A stretch of DNA of 40,608 bases, taken from positions 1 to 40,608 of the forward strand of contig NZ_NGFP01000053.1 of NCBI RefSeq assembly GCF_002149035.1. The letters run 5' to 3'. Source of the DNA: Streptosporangium minutum. GTDB taxonomy: Bacteria; Actinomycetota; Actinomycetes; Streptosporangiales; Streptosporangiaceae. The notes under the pieces were generated by a model. That model ran no database searches and was not told where the DNA came from. It saw nothing but the letters and a program-made list of their open reading frames with translations. Of the stretch, positions 27,952 through 37,032 are shown in pieces (the stretch's first letter is position 1; each line of letters starts with the position of its first letter). Both the position numbers and the translations under genes were made by a program.

Positions 27952-28503
27952 ATGCACGTCCCTCAATCTCCGACCGGTCGCGGAGAGCCGGAAATCCTCA
28001 CCGGCCCCGCCGATAGGCCGAATCCCCGCAGGAAAAACAGGAAAAGCAGGAGAAACGGCCCGGCCATAGCCGCTTTCTCCGTCCTCGCCGCCGCCCTGCT
28101 GGGCGGAGGCGCTCTCCTCGCCGTCACGAACGGCGGTGCGGACGGACCCGGCGCCGCGCAGGTGTCGCAGTCACCAAAGGACGCCCAGGACGCCTCGCAG
28201 GATCCCGGGTCGGGCGAGGGCGTCAAACAAGGCGAGAAACAGGAGCCCGGTCAGGAGCCGGACGTCGCGTCCGGTCAGCAGGACGCGACGTCCGGCGGAG
28301 GCCCCGGCACGGGCACCCGCGCCGATGCCGGCGCGGGCAAGGCGTCCGAGAGCGACGCGGGCAGTTCCGGAGCCGACAAACCGATGGCCGACGAGCCGGC
28401 CAAGGAGCGGCAGAGCGGTCCGCGGCAGCCGGACGAAGGTCAGACCGACCCCCGCAGTGACGGTGCCACCGGATACGTGGCTCCGCGGGGGCCTGGAAAG
28501 TAA
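27952..28503 (+). CDS. Membrane-anchored disordered hypothetical protein
   Basis: This 183-residue protein is of no family I recognise. It has a basic N-terminal segment (NPRRKNRKSRRN), one membrane helix at about 38-60 (AIAAFSVLAAALLGGGALLAVT), then about 120 residues rich in Gly, Ser, Asp, Glu and Gln with no hydrophobic core. The positive-inside rule suggests the N-terminus faces the cytoplasm and the low-complexity tail lies outside the membrane. AGGGAG with 8-nt spacing supports ATG 27952; the open frame extends further upstream without a start signal. It lies alone between miaB and the LigB-like gene and is followed by a strong terminator hairpin. Confidence 0.7.
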   Translation: MHVPQSPTGRGEPEILTGPADRPNPRRKNRKSRRNGPAIAAFSVLAAALLGGGALLAVTNGGADGPGAAQVSQSPKDAQDASQDPGSGEGVKQGEKQEPGQEPDVASGQQDATSGGGPGTGTRADAGAGKASESDAGSSGADKPMADEPAKERQSGPRQPDEGQTDPRSDGATGYVAPRGPGK

Positions 28504-28618
28504 CGATCCCCACCTCGGCCGTACATCCCGGTCCGTGAGGCGCCGGTGTCCGCGACACGGGACACGGTGACTCCCCTCAACGGTCCATGGGGCGGGTCGG
28601 TCGAGGGCCGGACAGAGG

Positions 28619-28654
28619 CGCGGGGCACGGGTGAACCTCTCACCGTGCCCCGCG
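28619..28654 (+). terminator. Strong hairpin before the LigB-like gene
   Basis: CGCGGGGCACGG (28619-28630) and CCGTGCCCCGCG (28643-28654) form a perfect 12-bp stem that continues inward with TGA/TCA after a bulged G. It has no U-tract. It should terminate the transcript of the hypothetical gene ending at 28503. Confidence 0.75.
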
Positions 28655-28725
28655 TCGCCGTCCGGGCGGTCTCCTCGCCGCGGAACGGCGGGGGACCGGC
28701 GGAGTGCGGCCCCGCCGGGCTGGAT

Positions 28726-28731
28726 TAGTCT
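28726..28731 (+). promoter_or_regulatory. -10 element for leaderless LigB-like transcript
   Basis: TAGTCT matches TAnnnT and ends exactly 6 nt before the GTG start of the next gene, which places the transcription start at the start codon. No ribosome-binding site is needed. Confidence 0.65.
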
Positions 28732-28737
28732 GGCGAG

Positions 28738-29415
28738 GTGCTTGTCGCCGCGGCTGTGTGCCCGCACCCACCCCTGCTGGTCCCCGAGCTGGCCGGTGCC
28801 GCGGCTGCGGAGCTCGACGAGCTCCGCGCGGCATGCGCGGCGGCGGTCGGGCTGTTGCGCGATGCCGTCCCCGACGCGATCGTCGTGGTGGGCGGCGCCG
28901 ACCGGGCCGTCACCTACGGCGCGGACGCCTCCGGAAGCCTGGCGCCCTGGGGCCCCGATGTCAGGACGGGGCAGGGAGAGCCGGTCCTGCCACTGTCCCT
29001 GTCGATCGGCCGGTGGCTTCTCGAAAGGGAGCACATGACCGCCTCGGGATTTCATTCGATCTCCTTCGACGCGGCTCCGGCGGAGTGCGCGGCCCTCGGC
29101 GAGCGGCTGGCGGCGACGGCCGGACGCGTGGCGATGCTCGTCATGGCCGACGGGTCCGCCTGCCTCACCGAGAAGTCCCCGGGATACCTCGATCTCCGTG
29201 CGCGGCCGTACAACACCGCGATCGTCGGGGCGCTCGGCCGGGCCGAGGCTCCGGCGCTCGCGGAGCTCGACCCCGGTGAGGCCGCCGGGCTGTGGTTCGC
29301 CGGACGTGCCGCCCTGCAGGTCCTCGGCGGGGCGGCGGGCTCCCTGAACGGGGAGATCCTCTACGACGACGCCCCCTACGGCGTCGGCTATTTCGTCGCC
29401 CGCTGGACGGAGTGA
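28738..29415 (+). CDS. Class III extradiol ring-cleavage dioxygenase-like (LigB-superfamily) protein
   Basis: This 225-residue protein resembles the LigB/MEMO-like superfamily: VCPHPPLLVPELAG at the N-terminus, IVVVGGADRAVTYG, then VAMLVMADGSA and a C-terminal ILYDDAPYGVGYFVARW. His in CPHPP is the likely metal ligand, but I cannot find the full ligand set with certainty, so activity is open. Genes of this type commonly lie between miaB and miaA in actinobacteria, and their function is unknown. The start is GTG 28738, apparently leaderless (TAGTCT 6 nt upstream). Confidence 0.85.
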   Translation: MLVAAAVCPHPPLLVPELAGAAAAELDELRAACAAAVGLLRDAVPDAIVVVGGADRAVTYGADASGSLAPWGPDVRTGQGEPVLPLSLSIGRWLLEREHMTASGFHSISFDAAPAECAALGERLAATAGRVAMLVMADGSACLTEKSPGYLDLRARPYNTAIVGALGRAEAPALAELDPGEAAGLWFAGRAALQVLGGAAGSLNGEILYDDAPYGVGYFVARWTE

Positions 29416-29595
29416 TTCCGGCCGGTAGCCGGCTACGCGTCCTCCCGCGAGGAGGACCGCCCCGCCGTACCGGCCGAGCTCGACCGGCTCGGCGTGTTCG
29501 GCGTGCGGCGGGCCGTGCCGGTGGTGGCCAGAGCCTTGCGGGTGTCCCGCTCGACCGTGTACACCCTGCTGTCCGACCTCAGGAGCACGCCATGA
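29416..29595 (+). pseudogene. C-terminal remnant of a YheO/DauR-type regulator
   Basis: Directly after the LigB-like stop, and in the same frame, 59 codons read GYASSREEDRPAVPAEL followed by a clear helix-turn-helix (VRRAVPVVARALRVSRSTVYTLLSDL). This resembles the C-terminal HTH of YheO/DauR-family regulators, which normally carry an N-terminal PAS-like domain of about 150 residues. That part, and any start codon with a ribosome-binding site, are missing. The fragment's stop overlaps the aminotransferase ATG (ATGA), the mark of a former two-gene operon. Stop-codon readthrough of the LigB-like gene is unlikely because that protein ends naturally. Confidence 0.65.
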
Positions 29596-30731
29596 CCTTC
29601 CTGCCCGACTTCAGGCTCGAGACCTACTTCTCCCGCTGGGAGTTCACCGCCCGTCACCACCTGACCGCCTCCGACGCGGAGACCATGTCGATGGCGGAGC
29701 TGCTCGCGCTCGCCGACGACGAGGACCGCCGGGCCTGGGCGGATCTGCGGCTCGGCTACACCGAGACCTTCGGCGACCCGGGCCTGCGGGAGGCGATCGC
29801 GGCCACCTACACCGACGTGCTCCCCGCGGACGTGCTGTGCTTCGCCGGCGCGGAGGAGGGCATCTACCTGGCGATGCGCGTCCTGCTCGGCCCCGGCGAC
29901 CACGCCGTCGTGGTCACGCCGAACTACCAGTCGGCCGAGACGGTCCCGCTGTCGCTGTGCGAGGTCACCGGGGTGGCGCTCGACGCCGGACGGGACTTCG
30001 CCCTCGACGTCGGGGCGATCGAGGCGGCGCTGCGGCCCGACACCCGGGTGGTCTCGGTGAACTTTCCCAACAACCCGACGGGCAAGCTGATCCCGGCGGC
30101 CGACCTGCGGCGCCTGGCGGAGCTGTGCGACGAGCGGGGGATCCACCTGTTCAGCGACGAGGTCTACCGAGGGCTGGAGCTTGACCCCGCGCGCACCCTG
30201 CCGCAGGCCGCCGACCTGTCTCCCCGGGCGCTGTCGCTCAACGTGGTCTCCAAGGCCTACGGCCTGCCCGGCCTGCGGGTCGGCTGGATCGCCTGCCGCG
30301 ACCCCGAGCTGCTGGCCAGGCTGGAGCGGGCCAAGCACTACACCTCCATATGCAACGCGGCGCCCAGCGAGATCCTCGCCAGGATCGCGGTGAAGTCCCG
30401 GGAGGTGATCCTCGCCCGCAACCGCGGGATCATCGCCGCGAACCTGCCGCTCTTCGACGCCTTCTTCGCCGAGTTCCCGGATCTCTTCGCGTGGGCGCCG
30501 CCCGAGGGCGGCTGCGTCTGCTTCCCCCGTTATCTGGGCCCCGGTTCCGTGGACGCCTTCTGCGAGAGCCTGGTGGAGGAGGCCGGCGTGCTGCTGCTGC
30601 CCGGGGGCCTCTACCGCTCCGAGCTCACCGGCGTCCCCACCGACCGGTTCCGCCTGGGGGTGGGCCGGCGCGGGGCTCAGGAGGCGCTCGACGCCTTCGC
30701 CACGTGGCTGCGCGCCCGCCGGTCCGGGTGA
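29592..30731 (+). CDS. PLP-dependent class I/II aminotransferase
   Basis: This is a fold-type I aminotransferase of 379 residues. Its PLP site is visible: NFPNNPTGK with Asn161, SDEVY with Asp189 and Tyr192, and Schiff-base Lys221 in [15 protein letters not shown]. The substrate cannot be assigned; some relatives act in specialised amino-acid pathways. ATG 29592 overlaps the stop of the regulator remnant. The 3' end overlaps the converging RNase Z gene by 55 nt. It is not part of the usual miaB-miaA neighbourhood, so it was likely inserted together with its lost regulator. Confidence 0.9.
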   Translation: MTFLPDFRLETYFSRWEFTARHHLTASDAETMSMAELLALADDEDRRAWADLRLGYTETFGDPGLREAIAATYTDVLPADVLCFAGAEEGIYLAMRVLLGPGDHAVVVTPNYQSAETVPLSLCEVTGVALDAGRDFALDVGAIEAALRPDTRVVSVNFPNNPTGKLIPAADLRRLAELCDERGIHLFSDEVYRGLELDPARTLPQAADLSPRALSLNVVSKAYGLPGLRVGWIACRDPELLARLERAKHYTSICNAAPSEILARIAVKSREVILARNRGIIAANLPLFDAFFAEFPDLFAWAPPEGGCVCFPRYLGPGSVDAFCESLVEEAGVLLLPGGLYRSELTGVPTDRFRLGVGRRGAQEALDAFATWLRARRSG

Positions 30732-31651
30732 TCCCGGCGGGGGACGGGGACGCGCATCAGGTCGTGGGCCAGGACGACGTCGCCGTCGAAGGACCGGCGG
30801 GCCTCTTCGAGGAAACGGGGTCCGTCCTCGGCGTCGTAGCGTTCGGACAGGTGGGTCAGGACCAGGCTGCGGACGCCGGACTCGGCGGCGACCCGGCCCG
30901 CCTGGGCGGCGGTCAGATGGCCGTACCGCGAGGCGAGCGGCTCCTCCCCGGACAGGAACGTGGACTCGATCACCAGCAGGTCCACGCCCTCGGCGAGGGC
31001 GAACACCCCCTCGCACAGCCGGGTGTCCATGATGAACGCCGCGCTCTGGCCGGGGCGGGGGCCGCTGCAGTCCGCCAGTCGCACGACGGACCCGTCCGGG
31101 GCGGTCACCGTGCCGGTGCGCTGCAGCTCGCCGATCGACGGGCCGCGGACGCCCCGCTCGGCGAGGAGGGAGGGGATCATCCGCCGGCCGTCCGGCTCGT
31201 CGAGGCGGTAGCCGTAGGATTCGACGGGATGGGAGAGCGGGCGCGCGGTGAGGGTCACCGGGCCCGCCTCGAAGGTCGTGACCGGGCCGGAGACGGGACG
31301 TTCGGTGATCACCGAGGTGTCGGCGAAGGCGCTGGCGTGGCGCAGGCGGCGCCAGTAGGTCTCACCGGTCGCGGGATAGGCCGCCTGGACCTCGTGGGCG
31401 ACGCCGTCCCTGGCGATGCGCTGGACGATTCCGGGGACCCCCAGGCAGTGGTCGCCGTGGAAGTGGGTCACGCAGATCCAGGTGATGTCGTGGGCGCCGA
31501 CGCCCGCGTGGAGCATCTGGCGCTGGGTGCCCTCACCTGGGTCGAAGAGGAAGCCCTGACCGTCCCATCGCAGGAGATATCCGTTGTGGTTACGGTGACG
31601 GGTGGGCACCGCGCTGGAGGTGCCGAGGACGACGAGTTCGCGAAGGGACAC
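30677..31651 (-). CDS. rnz: Ribonuclease Z (tRNA 3' endonuclease)
   Basis: RNase Z removes 3' trailers from pre-tRNAs. The metallo-beta-lactamase fold is shown by THFHGDH at 62-68 (counted from GTG 31651), with further ligands expected in the [15 protein letters not shown] and [10 protein letters not shown] segments. The 324 residues are near the family's usual length, with an extra basic tail of about 18 residues. I prefer GTG 31651 because homologues begin [11 protein letters not shown] and TACCAT lies 7 nt upstream; ATG 31660 adds three residues and shares its CATG with the divergent methyltransferase. The 3' end overlaps the aminotransferase gene by 55 nt. Confidence 0.93.
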   Translation of the reverse strand: MSLRELVVLGTSSAVPTRHRNHNGYLLRWDGQGFLFDPGEGTQRQMLHAGVGAHDITWICVTHFHGDHCLGVPGIVQRIARDGVAHEVQAAYPATGETYWRRLRHASAFADTSVITERPVSGPVTTFEAGPVTLTARPLSHPVESYGYRLDEPDGRRMIPSLLAERGVRGPSIGELQRTGTVTAPDGSVVRLADCSGPRPGQSAAFIMDTRLCEGVFALAEGVDLLVIESTFLSGEEPLASRYGHLTAAQAGRVAAESGVRSLVLTHLSERYDAEDGPRFLEEARRSFDGDVVLAHDLMRVPVPRRDHPDRRARSHVAKASSAS

Positions 31652-31658
31652 AGTCCAC

Positions 31659-32186
31659 ATGGTAGGAACCGTGGCGTTCGGGAGTGTTCCGACACCGCTG
31701 GGGGACATGCTCGCCGCGGTCACCGAGACAGGTGTGGCGGGGGTCGGCTGGAGCGGCAGGGAGCGGCTCAGGGCCCGCTTCCTGGAGGGGCTCGGCCTGG
31801 CGGAGGTGGACGATCCCGGCCGGACGGCCCCGGTGCTCGGTGAGCTCGCCGACTACTACGCGGGCAGGCTGCGGGTCTTCGGCGTCCCGGTGGACTGGAG
31901 TCTCACCTCCCCCGTGCAGCGCAAGGTGCTCGGCACGCTGTACGAGACGGTGGCCTACGGCAAGGCCGTGACCTACGGCGAGCTGGCCGCGCGGAGCGGG
32001 ACGGGCGTCCCCGCGCGGGCTATCGGTTCGATCATGGGGGCCAACCCCGTCCCCATCATCGTCCCCTGTCACCGGGTGGTGGCCGGGAACGGGCTGGGCG
32101 GGTTCAGCGGGGGAGAGGGCGTGGAGTCCAAGCGATGGCTGCTGACCATGGAGGGCTACCTGCAGCCGACGCTCGACTGGGACTGA
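31659..32186 (+). CDS. ogt: Methylated-DNA--protein-cysteine S-methyltransferase
   Basis: This repair protein transfers alkyl groups from O6-alkylguanine to its own cysteine. From ATG 31659 (175 residues) the acceptor Cys137 lies in the signature VPCHRVV, with [12 protein letters not shown] as the DNA-binding helix region and SIMGANP before the active site. It is a single-domain Ogt/MGMT type without an Ada domain. GTG 31671, with TAGGA upstream, is an alternative start. It is divergent from rnz, and the two coding starts overlap or nearly touch, so the promoters must lie inside each other's genes. Confidence 0.93.
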   Translation: MVGTVAFGSVPTPLGDMLAAVTETGVAGVGWSGRERLRARFLEGLGLAEVDDPGRTAPVLGELADYYAGRLRVFGVPVDWSLTSPVQRKVLGTLYETVAYGKAVTYGELAARSGTGVPARAIGSIMGANPVPIIVPCHRVVAGNGLGGFSGGEGVESKRWLLTMEGYLQPTLDWD

Positions 32187-32249
32187 GCGGGACGCGCGGG
32201 AACCGCCCGGGGACTTTGCCGGGCGGGCCGCGATGAAGATGACGCCGCT

Positions 32250-32630
32250 CTAGCCGGCGTACGGAGGCCGGTCGGTCTCGTCGGAGCTCCGAGGCGCCTG
32301 CGGTTCCTGTGGTGTCGGTGTCGCACCGGGGGCCTGGGACGAGGGGCCCGTCTCGGGCTCGGTCTCGCCCAGGGGCCGGGATGTGCCGGCCTCGCCGGGA
32401 TTCCGGGGCGTGGCGGTCTCGCCAGGGACCGGGGACGTGCCGGTCTGGCCATCGATCATGTCCGCCCGCCGCCTGGCCTGTTCGGCCCCGGCGTCGATGT
32501 ACTGGTCGTACTGGCCACCTGTCTTTTCCTTGGCCATCTGTGCTGCCTTGTCGATGCCCTGGTTGGCGAGCTCCTCAGCCTTGGTGCTGTGCTCGCCGAG
32601 CATGCTCCTGACCTTGTCGAAGATCGACAT
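32250..32630 (-). CDS. MT0933-like antitoxin-family protein
   Basis: This is a 126-residue protein whose first 60 residues (MSIFDKVRSMLGEHSTKAEELANQGIDKAAQMAKEKTGGQY) match the MT0933-like antitoxin family, a short helical domain. The rest is a Pro/Thr/Glu-rich disordered tail with repeating GETATP and PGE units. GGGGGA with 7-nt spacing supports ATG 32630. No toxin gene lies beside it, so a role as a bona fide antitoxin is doubtful; the family name rests on a mycobacterial annotation. It lies opposite to ogt and miaA. Confidence 0.8.
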   Translation of the reverse strand: MSIFDKVRSMLGEHSTKAEELANQGIDKAAQMAKEKTGGQYDQYIDAGAEQARRRADMIDGQTGTSPVPGETATPRNPGEAGTSRPLGETEPETGPSSQAPGATPTPQEPQAPRSSDETDRPPYAG

Positions 32631-32844
32631 GGGTGAATCCCCCGATGCACGTCATGCCACTTTGTACGGGCCGTAGCACCATTTCTATCCTTGTTTGGGA
32701 ATATCCGATTTTCGGTCTAGAGAAACGACAATCTTTGTCAAAAGGATGTCTCTTCAGGCCGCCCGTCCCGGGAGCCACCCGCCTCCCGGGGACCCGGGCC
32801 AGGTGCGGCCGGGGCACCGTCACCCGGCATCCCCGCTCAGTTGG

Positions 32845-32850
32845 CACACT
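32845..32850 (+). promoter_or_regulatory. Candidate -10 for miaA
   Basis: CACACT ends exactly 6 nt before GTG 32857 and is identical to the hexamer at the DUF3046 gene. No ribosome-binding site is visible, so miaA is probably leaderless. Confidence 0.5.
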
Positions 32851-32856
32851 TGTCCC

Positions 32857-33762
32857 GTGCGCCAACTACCAGTCATCGCCGTCATCGGGCCCACGGCGGC
32901 CGGAAAGTCCGATCTCGCCGTGGATCTCGCCCTCGAACTGGGGGGCGAGGTCGTGAACACCGACTCCATGCAGCTCTATCGGGGAATGGACATCGGAACG
33001 GCCAAGCTGTCCCCGGCCGAACGGCGTGGGGTCCCGCACCATCTGCTCGACATCTGGGACGTGACCAAGACCGCGAGCGTGGCCGAGTACCAGGCGCTGG
33101 CCCGGCCGCTGATCGACGACATGCGGGCGAGGGGCGTCGTGCCGATCCTGGTGGGCGGGTCCGGGCTCTACGTGCGGGCCGCCCTCGACGACCTGGAATT
33201 CCCCGGCACCGACCCGGAGATCCGCGCGCGGCTGGAGGCGGAGCTGGAGCGCACGGGCCCGGCACCGCTGTACGAACGCCTCCGTGAGCGCGACCCCAGG
33301 GCCGCCGAGGCCATCCTGCCCGGCAACGGCCGCAGGATCGTCCGCGCGCTGGAGGTCGTCGAGTTCTCCGGACGGCCGTTCTCGGCCACGATGCCGTCCT
33401 ACGACGCCGTCTACGACAGCGTGCACCTGGGCGTGGAGGTGCCGAGGGAGATCCTGGACGGGCGGGTCGCGGCCCGGGTGGAGCGGATGTGGGAGGCCGG
33501 GCTGGTGGACGAGGTCCGGCGGCTCGCCGCGCGGGGACTCGCCGACGGCCGTACGGCCAGCCGCGCGCTCGGCTACGCCCAGGTGCTGCGCTTCCTCGAC
33601 GGCGAGTGGACCGAGGAGCAGGCGATGGAGGAGACGATCCGCGCGACGCGCAGGTTCGTCCGCCGCCAGGAGTCGTGGTTCCGCCGCGACCCACGGGTGG
33701 TCTGGCTCCCCCAGCAGGCTCCGGACCTTCTCGGCCGGGCGCTCGCGCGGGTGCGCGGCTGA
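32857..33762 (+). CDS. miaA: tRNA dimethylallyltransferase MiaA
   Basis: MiaA prenylates adenosine-37 of tRNAs reading U-starting codons, supplying the substrate for MiaB. The 301-residue protein has the P-loop GPTAAGKS at 11-18, followed by [23 protein letters not shown], the [11 protein letters not shown] region and a C-terminal [14 protein letters not shown] nucleotide/tRNA-binding segment. I start at GTG 32857 because it gives the family N-terminus; the open frame extends to 32695 without conservation. dapF starts 53 nt after the stop. Confidence 0.97.
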   Translation: MRQLPVIAVIGPTAAGKSDLAVDLALELGGEVVNTDSMQLYRGMDIGTAKLSPAERRGVPHHLLDIWDVTKTASVAEYQALARPLIDDMRARGVVPILVGGSGLYVRAALDDLEFPGTDPEIRARLEAELERTGPAPLYERLRERDPRAAEAILPGNGRRIVRALEVVEFSGRPFSATMPSYDAVYDSVHLGVEVPREILDGRVAARVERMWEAGLVDEVRRLAARGLADGRTASRALGYAQVLRFLDGEWTEEQAMEETIRATRRFVRRQESWFRRDPRVVWLPQQAPDLLGRALARVRG

Positions 33763-33803
33763 TCCCGCCGGACCGCCGGGAAGGGGCTCCCGACCGGCGC
33801 GAC

Positions 33804-33809
33804 TAGAGT
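33804..33809 (+). promoter_or_regulatory. -10 element for leaderless dapF
   Basis: TAGAGT ends exactly 6 nt before the dapF ATG, with no ribosome-binding site between, which fits leaderless transcription inside the short miaA-dapF gap. Confidence 0.65.
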
Positions 33810-33815
33810 CGGAAC

Positions 33816-34622
33816 ATGCGATTCGTAAAGGGACACGGTACCGAGAACGACTTCGTCATCCTTCCCGATCCCGACGGTGAGCTGGAGCTGTCCGCCGCGC
33901 TCGTGGCGGCGGTGTGCGACCGGCGTGCCGGGATCGGCGCCGACGGCGTGCTGCGCGTGATGCGGACCAAGCTCAGCCCCGAGGTCGCCGACCAGGCGGG
34001 CGAGGCCGAGTGGTTCATGGACTACCGCAACGCCGACGGCGGCGCCGCCGAGATGTGCGGCAACGGGGTGCGGGTCTTCGCCCGCTACCTGGTCGACGCG
34101 GGGCTGGCGCACGCGGGCGAGTTCGGCGTGGCCACCCGGGGGGGAGTCAGGCGCGTACGGCTCGCCGAGACCGGCGACGTGACCGTGGACATGGGCGCGC
34201 CCCGGCTGCTGGGCCGCAGCCACACGACCGTGGCCGGCCAGGAGTACGAAGGACTCCGCGTCGACATGGGCAACCCCCACCTGGCCTGCGTCATCGGCGA
34301 CCCGGTGGCCCAGCTCGACCTGGGCTACCAGCCCGGGTTCGACACCGAGGTGTTCCCGAGCGGGGTGAACATCGAACTGCTCAACCCGGTGGGGCCGCGC
34401 CGGGTCGTGATGCGGGTCTTCGAGCGGGGTTCGGGTGAGACACGCTCCTGCGGCACCGGCGCGGTCGCCTCCGCCGTGGCGGCCGCCCACCTGGCGGGGG
34501 AGACCACCGGCACCTGGGCGGTCGAGGTCCTGGGCGGCACCGTCACCGTCACCCTCGACGAGCGCACCAGCTACCTGGCGGGTCCCGCGGTCCTGGTCGC
34601 CTCGGGCGATCTCACCCTGTGA
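33816..34622 (+). CDS. dapF: Diaminopimelate epimerase
   Basis: DapF converts LL- to meso-diaminopimelate, the precursor of lysine and the peptidoglycan cross-linking residue. The 268-residue protein has both catalytic cysteines: Cys81 in MCGNGVR and Cys212 in SCGTGAVA, with FVKGHGTENDFV at the N-terminus and DMGNPHLA in the centre. It follows miaA as in many actinobacteria. In several relatives hflX comes close after dapF; here other genes follow and no hflX is seen in the window. Confidence 0.97.
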   Translation: MRFVKGHGTENDFVILPDPDGELELSAALVAAVCDRRAGIGADGVLRVMRTKLSPEVADQAGEAEWFMDYRNADGGAAEMCGNGVRVFARYLVDAGLAHAGEFGVATRGGVRRVRLAETGDVTVDMGAPRLLGRSHTTVAGQEYEGLRVDMGNPHLACVIGDPVAQLDLGYQPGFDTEVFPSGVNIELLNPVGPRRVVMRVFERGSGETRSCGTGAVASAVAAAHLAGETTGTWAVEVLGGTVTVTLDERTSYLAGPAVLVASGDLTL

Positions 34623-34683
34623 GGGCACTCGCGTGAGCCAAGTCGTTTGGGGCATGCTCGCCGACCTGGCAGACTGACGTCTC

Positions 34684-36960
34684 ATGGACGTGGACATCTG
34701 GGCCTGGGTCGGCGACACCCAGCGGCAACTGCACGAAGACGGGCACACCGGTCTGGCCATGGCGATCGGAGATGTGCCCGCGCAGGCGCTGGAAGGCCGA
34801 TACTCGCAGCTCGACGTGCTCGCGCCGGCCATCGCGCAGCAGGCGGAGAACCTGGAGCTGCCCTGGCTTGAGTTCTACGCCCGTTACTGGCACCTGATCG
34901 GCCGCGTCGGCGACCGCGCCCAGGGCGCGGTCGCGATGGCCGACGCGGAGACGCTCGTCGAGTTCGCCGGCCGCGAGGACGTCCGCGAGTGCCCGGCCGC
35001 CCCCGGTGCCGTGGCCGCGCTGGCCATCGCGCGGGCCAACACCGACGGCCCCGGCTACGCGGCCGAGCGGCTGGCGGCTCTGGACGCCGTCGAGGTCGGG
35101 CCCGACTCGCTGGCCTTCTCCGCCATCGCCGAGCAGTATGTCGCGGCCCTGGTGGACGCCGGCCGCGTCGAGGAGGCGATCACCCATGCCGAGTCCGCCG
35201 TGGCGAGGCTGGGCGACGCCGGCCGTGAGGCGAGCTGGGAGCTGGGGGCCGCCTCGGCCCGCGCCCTCCTCGCCGCCGGCCGCGCGGAGGACGCGCTGAC
35301 CGCGCTGGACGCCGCGTCCGGGTTCAAGCCCGACGACCCGGTGGCCAAGGCCCACCGCGAGGGCGTGCTGCGCGCGCTCGTGCTCGCCACCCTGGACCGG
35401 GTGCCGGAGTCCGTCGACGCCCTGCCCGACCTCGACGTGGTCGGCGAGCACCCGCGTGACTGGGTCGAGTGGGCGCACGCCATCCGCAAGCTCGCCGGAT
35501 CCGCGCAGATCACCAACAGCTGGCAGCTCGGCCGGGTGCTCAAGCAGTGGATCGACTACTTCGCCATGATGGGCGGCTACCGTCCCCGGGTCGAGCTCGC
35601 GCTCATCGCCGGTGACCTGGCGGTTGCCCGCCAGGGGGTGTGGCAGGCCCGCCTGCTGGCCGACATCGCCGAATCCGCCGCGGGGGAGCTCAAGAGCCCC
35701 GGCGACGTCGCCGAGCGGATCGCCGCGCTGCGCGCCGCCATCGACGGGACCACCCCGAAGGAGGCCCCCGGTCCCCAGGACGAGCTGGTCGGCTACTTCG
35801 ACGCCGCCGACGGCTTCAACGCCGACCCGGAGCGCTGGGTGGGCTGGCTGACCCCGCTGTCCGGGCATGACCTGGAGGCCACCCGGCGCCACACCACCAC
35901 GCTGGGCTTCCTCGGCTACCCCGCCAGGGGCGCCGACATCTACTGGACCATGCTGGTCGAGTCCGGCGACATCGAGACCGCCGACCCGCAGGACGTCTCC
36001 TACCTCACCGGCCTGCTGATCGAGGCCCGCCAGGACGAGCGCCTGGAGCAGATGGCCGAGCGGCTCCCCGCCGCCCAGCGCCACCTGGCCCTGGGCCGGC
36101 TGCACCGCGCGCGGGAGCGCTGGGAGCAGGCCGCGGCCGAGGGTGAGGCGGCGGTCGCCGCCGGTGCGGGCATCGAGGCGAGCCGCCTGTGGTCGGCCGC
36201 CGTGCAGCAGACCGGTGACAACGCCAAGGGCGCCGGGATCCTGCGGGACCTCCTCGACTCCGAGGAGATCGAGCCCGAGGACGTCTGGCGGATGATCACC
36301 ATGGCGACGGCCGCCGAGGACTGGGACACCGTCCGCGCGGGCGCTGCCAAGATCGGCATGCCGCTGCAGTCGACCGAGGGGCCGGTCGAGGAGGAGATGG
36401 GCCTGGTGCGCATCATCCTGCCCGCCCCCGACGGCAGCCAGCGCGCGGTCATCAGCCTGCGCACCGGCCCCGCGACGGCCCGCCTGGCCATCCCGCAGCC
36501 TCCCGGCATGGACTACAACGCCGGAGACCTGGTCGTCTTCGACCCGCAGCTGCTGGAGCCGATCCCGGAGAAGGCGGAGGACCAGGAGGGCTTCATCCCG
36601 CCGTTCGCCGCGGTCAGCATGCTCCGGCCGGGTGGCTACACGAGCTGGTTCTTCGACGGCGCGGCCCCCAGCGAGGCCGACTGGACCGAGTTCAACGAGG
36701 TCATGGCCGAGCGCGGCTGGCCGATGTGGGTCTACAGCGACGAGAACTACACCGTGACCCACCCGACCTCGGGCGAGCGGCTGCCCGGCGTGTTCGGCTG
36801 GGTCGCGGTCCCGCCGGACGTCACGCCGGTCGAGGTGGACGCCCTGCTCGACGACGCCACCGAGCGCTGGGTGCACCCGCTGGCCTGGCTCGACCTGGCC
36901 AAGACCGTCGACGTCGAGGTGGAGCGGCACGAGCGCATCACCAAGGAGTACGGCCTGTAG
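34684..36960 (+). CDS. Large TPR-like protein of unknown function
   Basis: This protein has 758 residues with no signal peptide or membrane segment. Residues 1-560 are almost entirely helical with TPR-like A/G/Y-spaced repeats, for example SLAFSAIAEQYVAALVDAGRVEEAITHAESAVARLG and WELGAASARALLAAGRAEDALTALDAA, so it probably binds proteins. The last 190 residues are different: mixed beta-like sequence with many aromatic residues (SWFFDGAAPSEADWTEF, GWPMWVYSDENYTVTHP). I do not recognise the family. ATG 34684 is preceded by CAGACT at 34670-34675. It is flanked by dapF and a terminator and appears monocistronic. Confidence 0.85.
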   Translation: MDVDIWAWVGDTQRQLHEDGHTGLAMAIGDVPAQALEGRYSQLDVLAPAIAQQAENLELPWLEFYARYWHLIGRVGDRAQGAVAMADAETLVEFAGREDVRECPAAPGAVAALAIARANTDGPGYAAERLAALDAVEVGPDSLAFSAIAEQYVAALVDAGRVEEAITHAESAVARLGDAGREASWELGAASARALLAAGRAEDALTALDAASGFKPDDPVAKAHREGVLRALVLATLDRVPESVDALPDLDVVGEHPRDWVEWAHAIRKLAGSAQITNSWQLGRVLKQWIDYFAMMGGYRPRVELALIAGDLAVARQGVWQARLLADIAESAAGELKSPGDVAERIAALRAAIDGTTPKEAPGPQDELVGYFDAADGFNADPERWVGWLTPLSGHDLEATRRHTTTLGFLGYPARGADIYWTMLVESGDIETADPQDVSYLTGLLIEARQDERLEQMAERLPAAQRHLALGRLHRARERWEQAAAEGEAAVAAGAGIEASRLWSAAVQQTGDNAKGAGILRDLLDSEEIEPEDVWRMITMATAAEDWDTVRAGAAKIGMPLQSTEGPVEEEMGLVRIILPAPDGSQRAVISLRTGPATARLAIPQPPGMDYNAGDLVVFDPQLLEPIPEKAEDQEGFIPPFAAVSMLRPGGYTSWFFDGAAPSEADWTEFNEVMAERGWPMWVYSDENYTVTHPTSGERLPGVFGWVAVPPDVTPVEVDALLDDATERWVHPLAWLDLAKTVDVEVERHERITKEYGL

Positions 36961-37032
36961 GCACGGTCCCGTCAGGCCCCGTGCGCCGGTAGGACCGTGG
37001 CGGGCGTCCTGACCCCGTCCTCGGACCCGCCG

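Noticed and set aside
28738-29595. The LigB-like protein and the helix-turn-helix fragment as one readthrough protein, since they share a frame.
   Set aside because: The LigB-like C-terminus is natural, and the HTH matches the tail of a separate regulator family. Shared frame has a one-in-three chance.
32250-32630. A toxin-antitoxin module at the MT0933-like gene.
   Set aside because: No toxin gene of suitable size lies next to it; neighbours are ogt and miaA.
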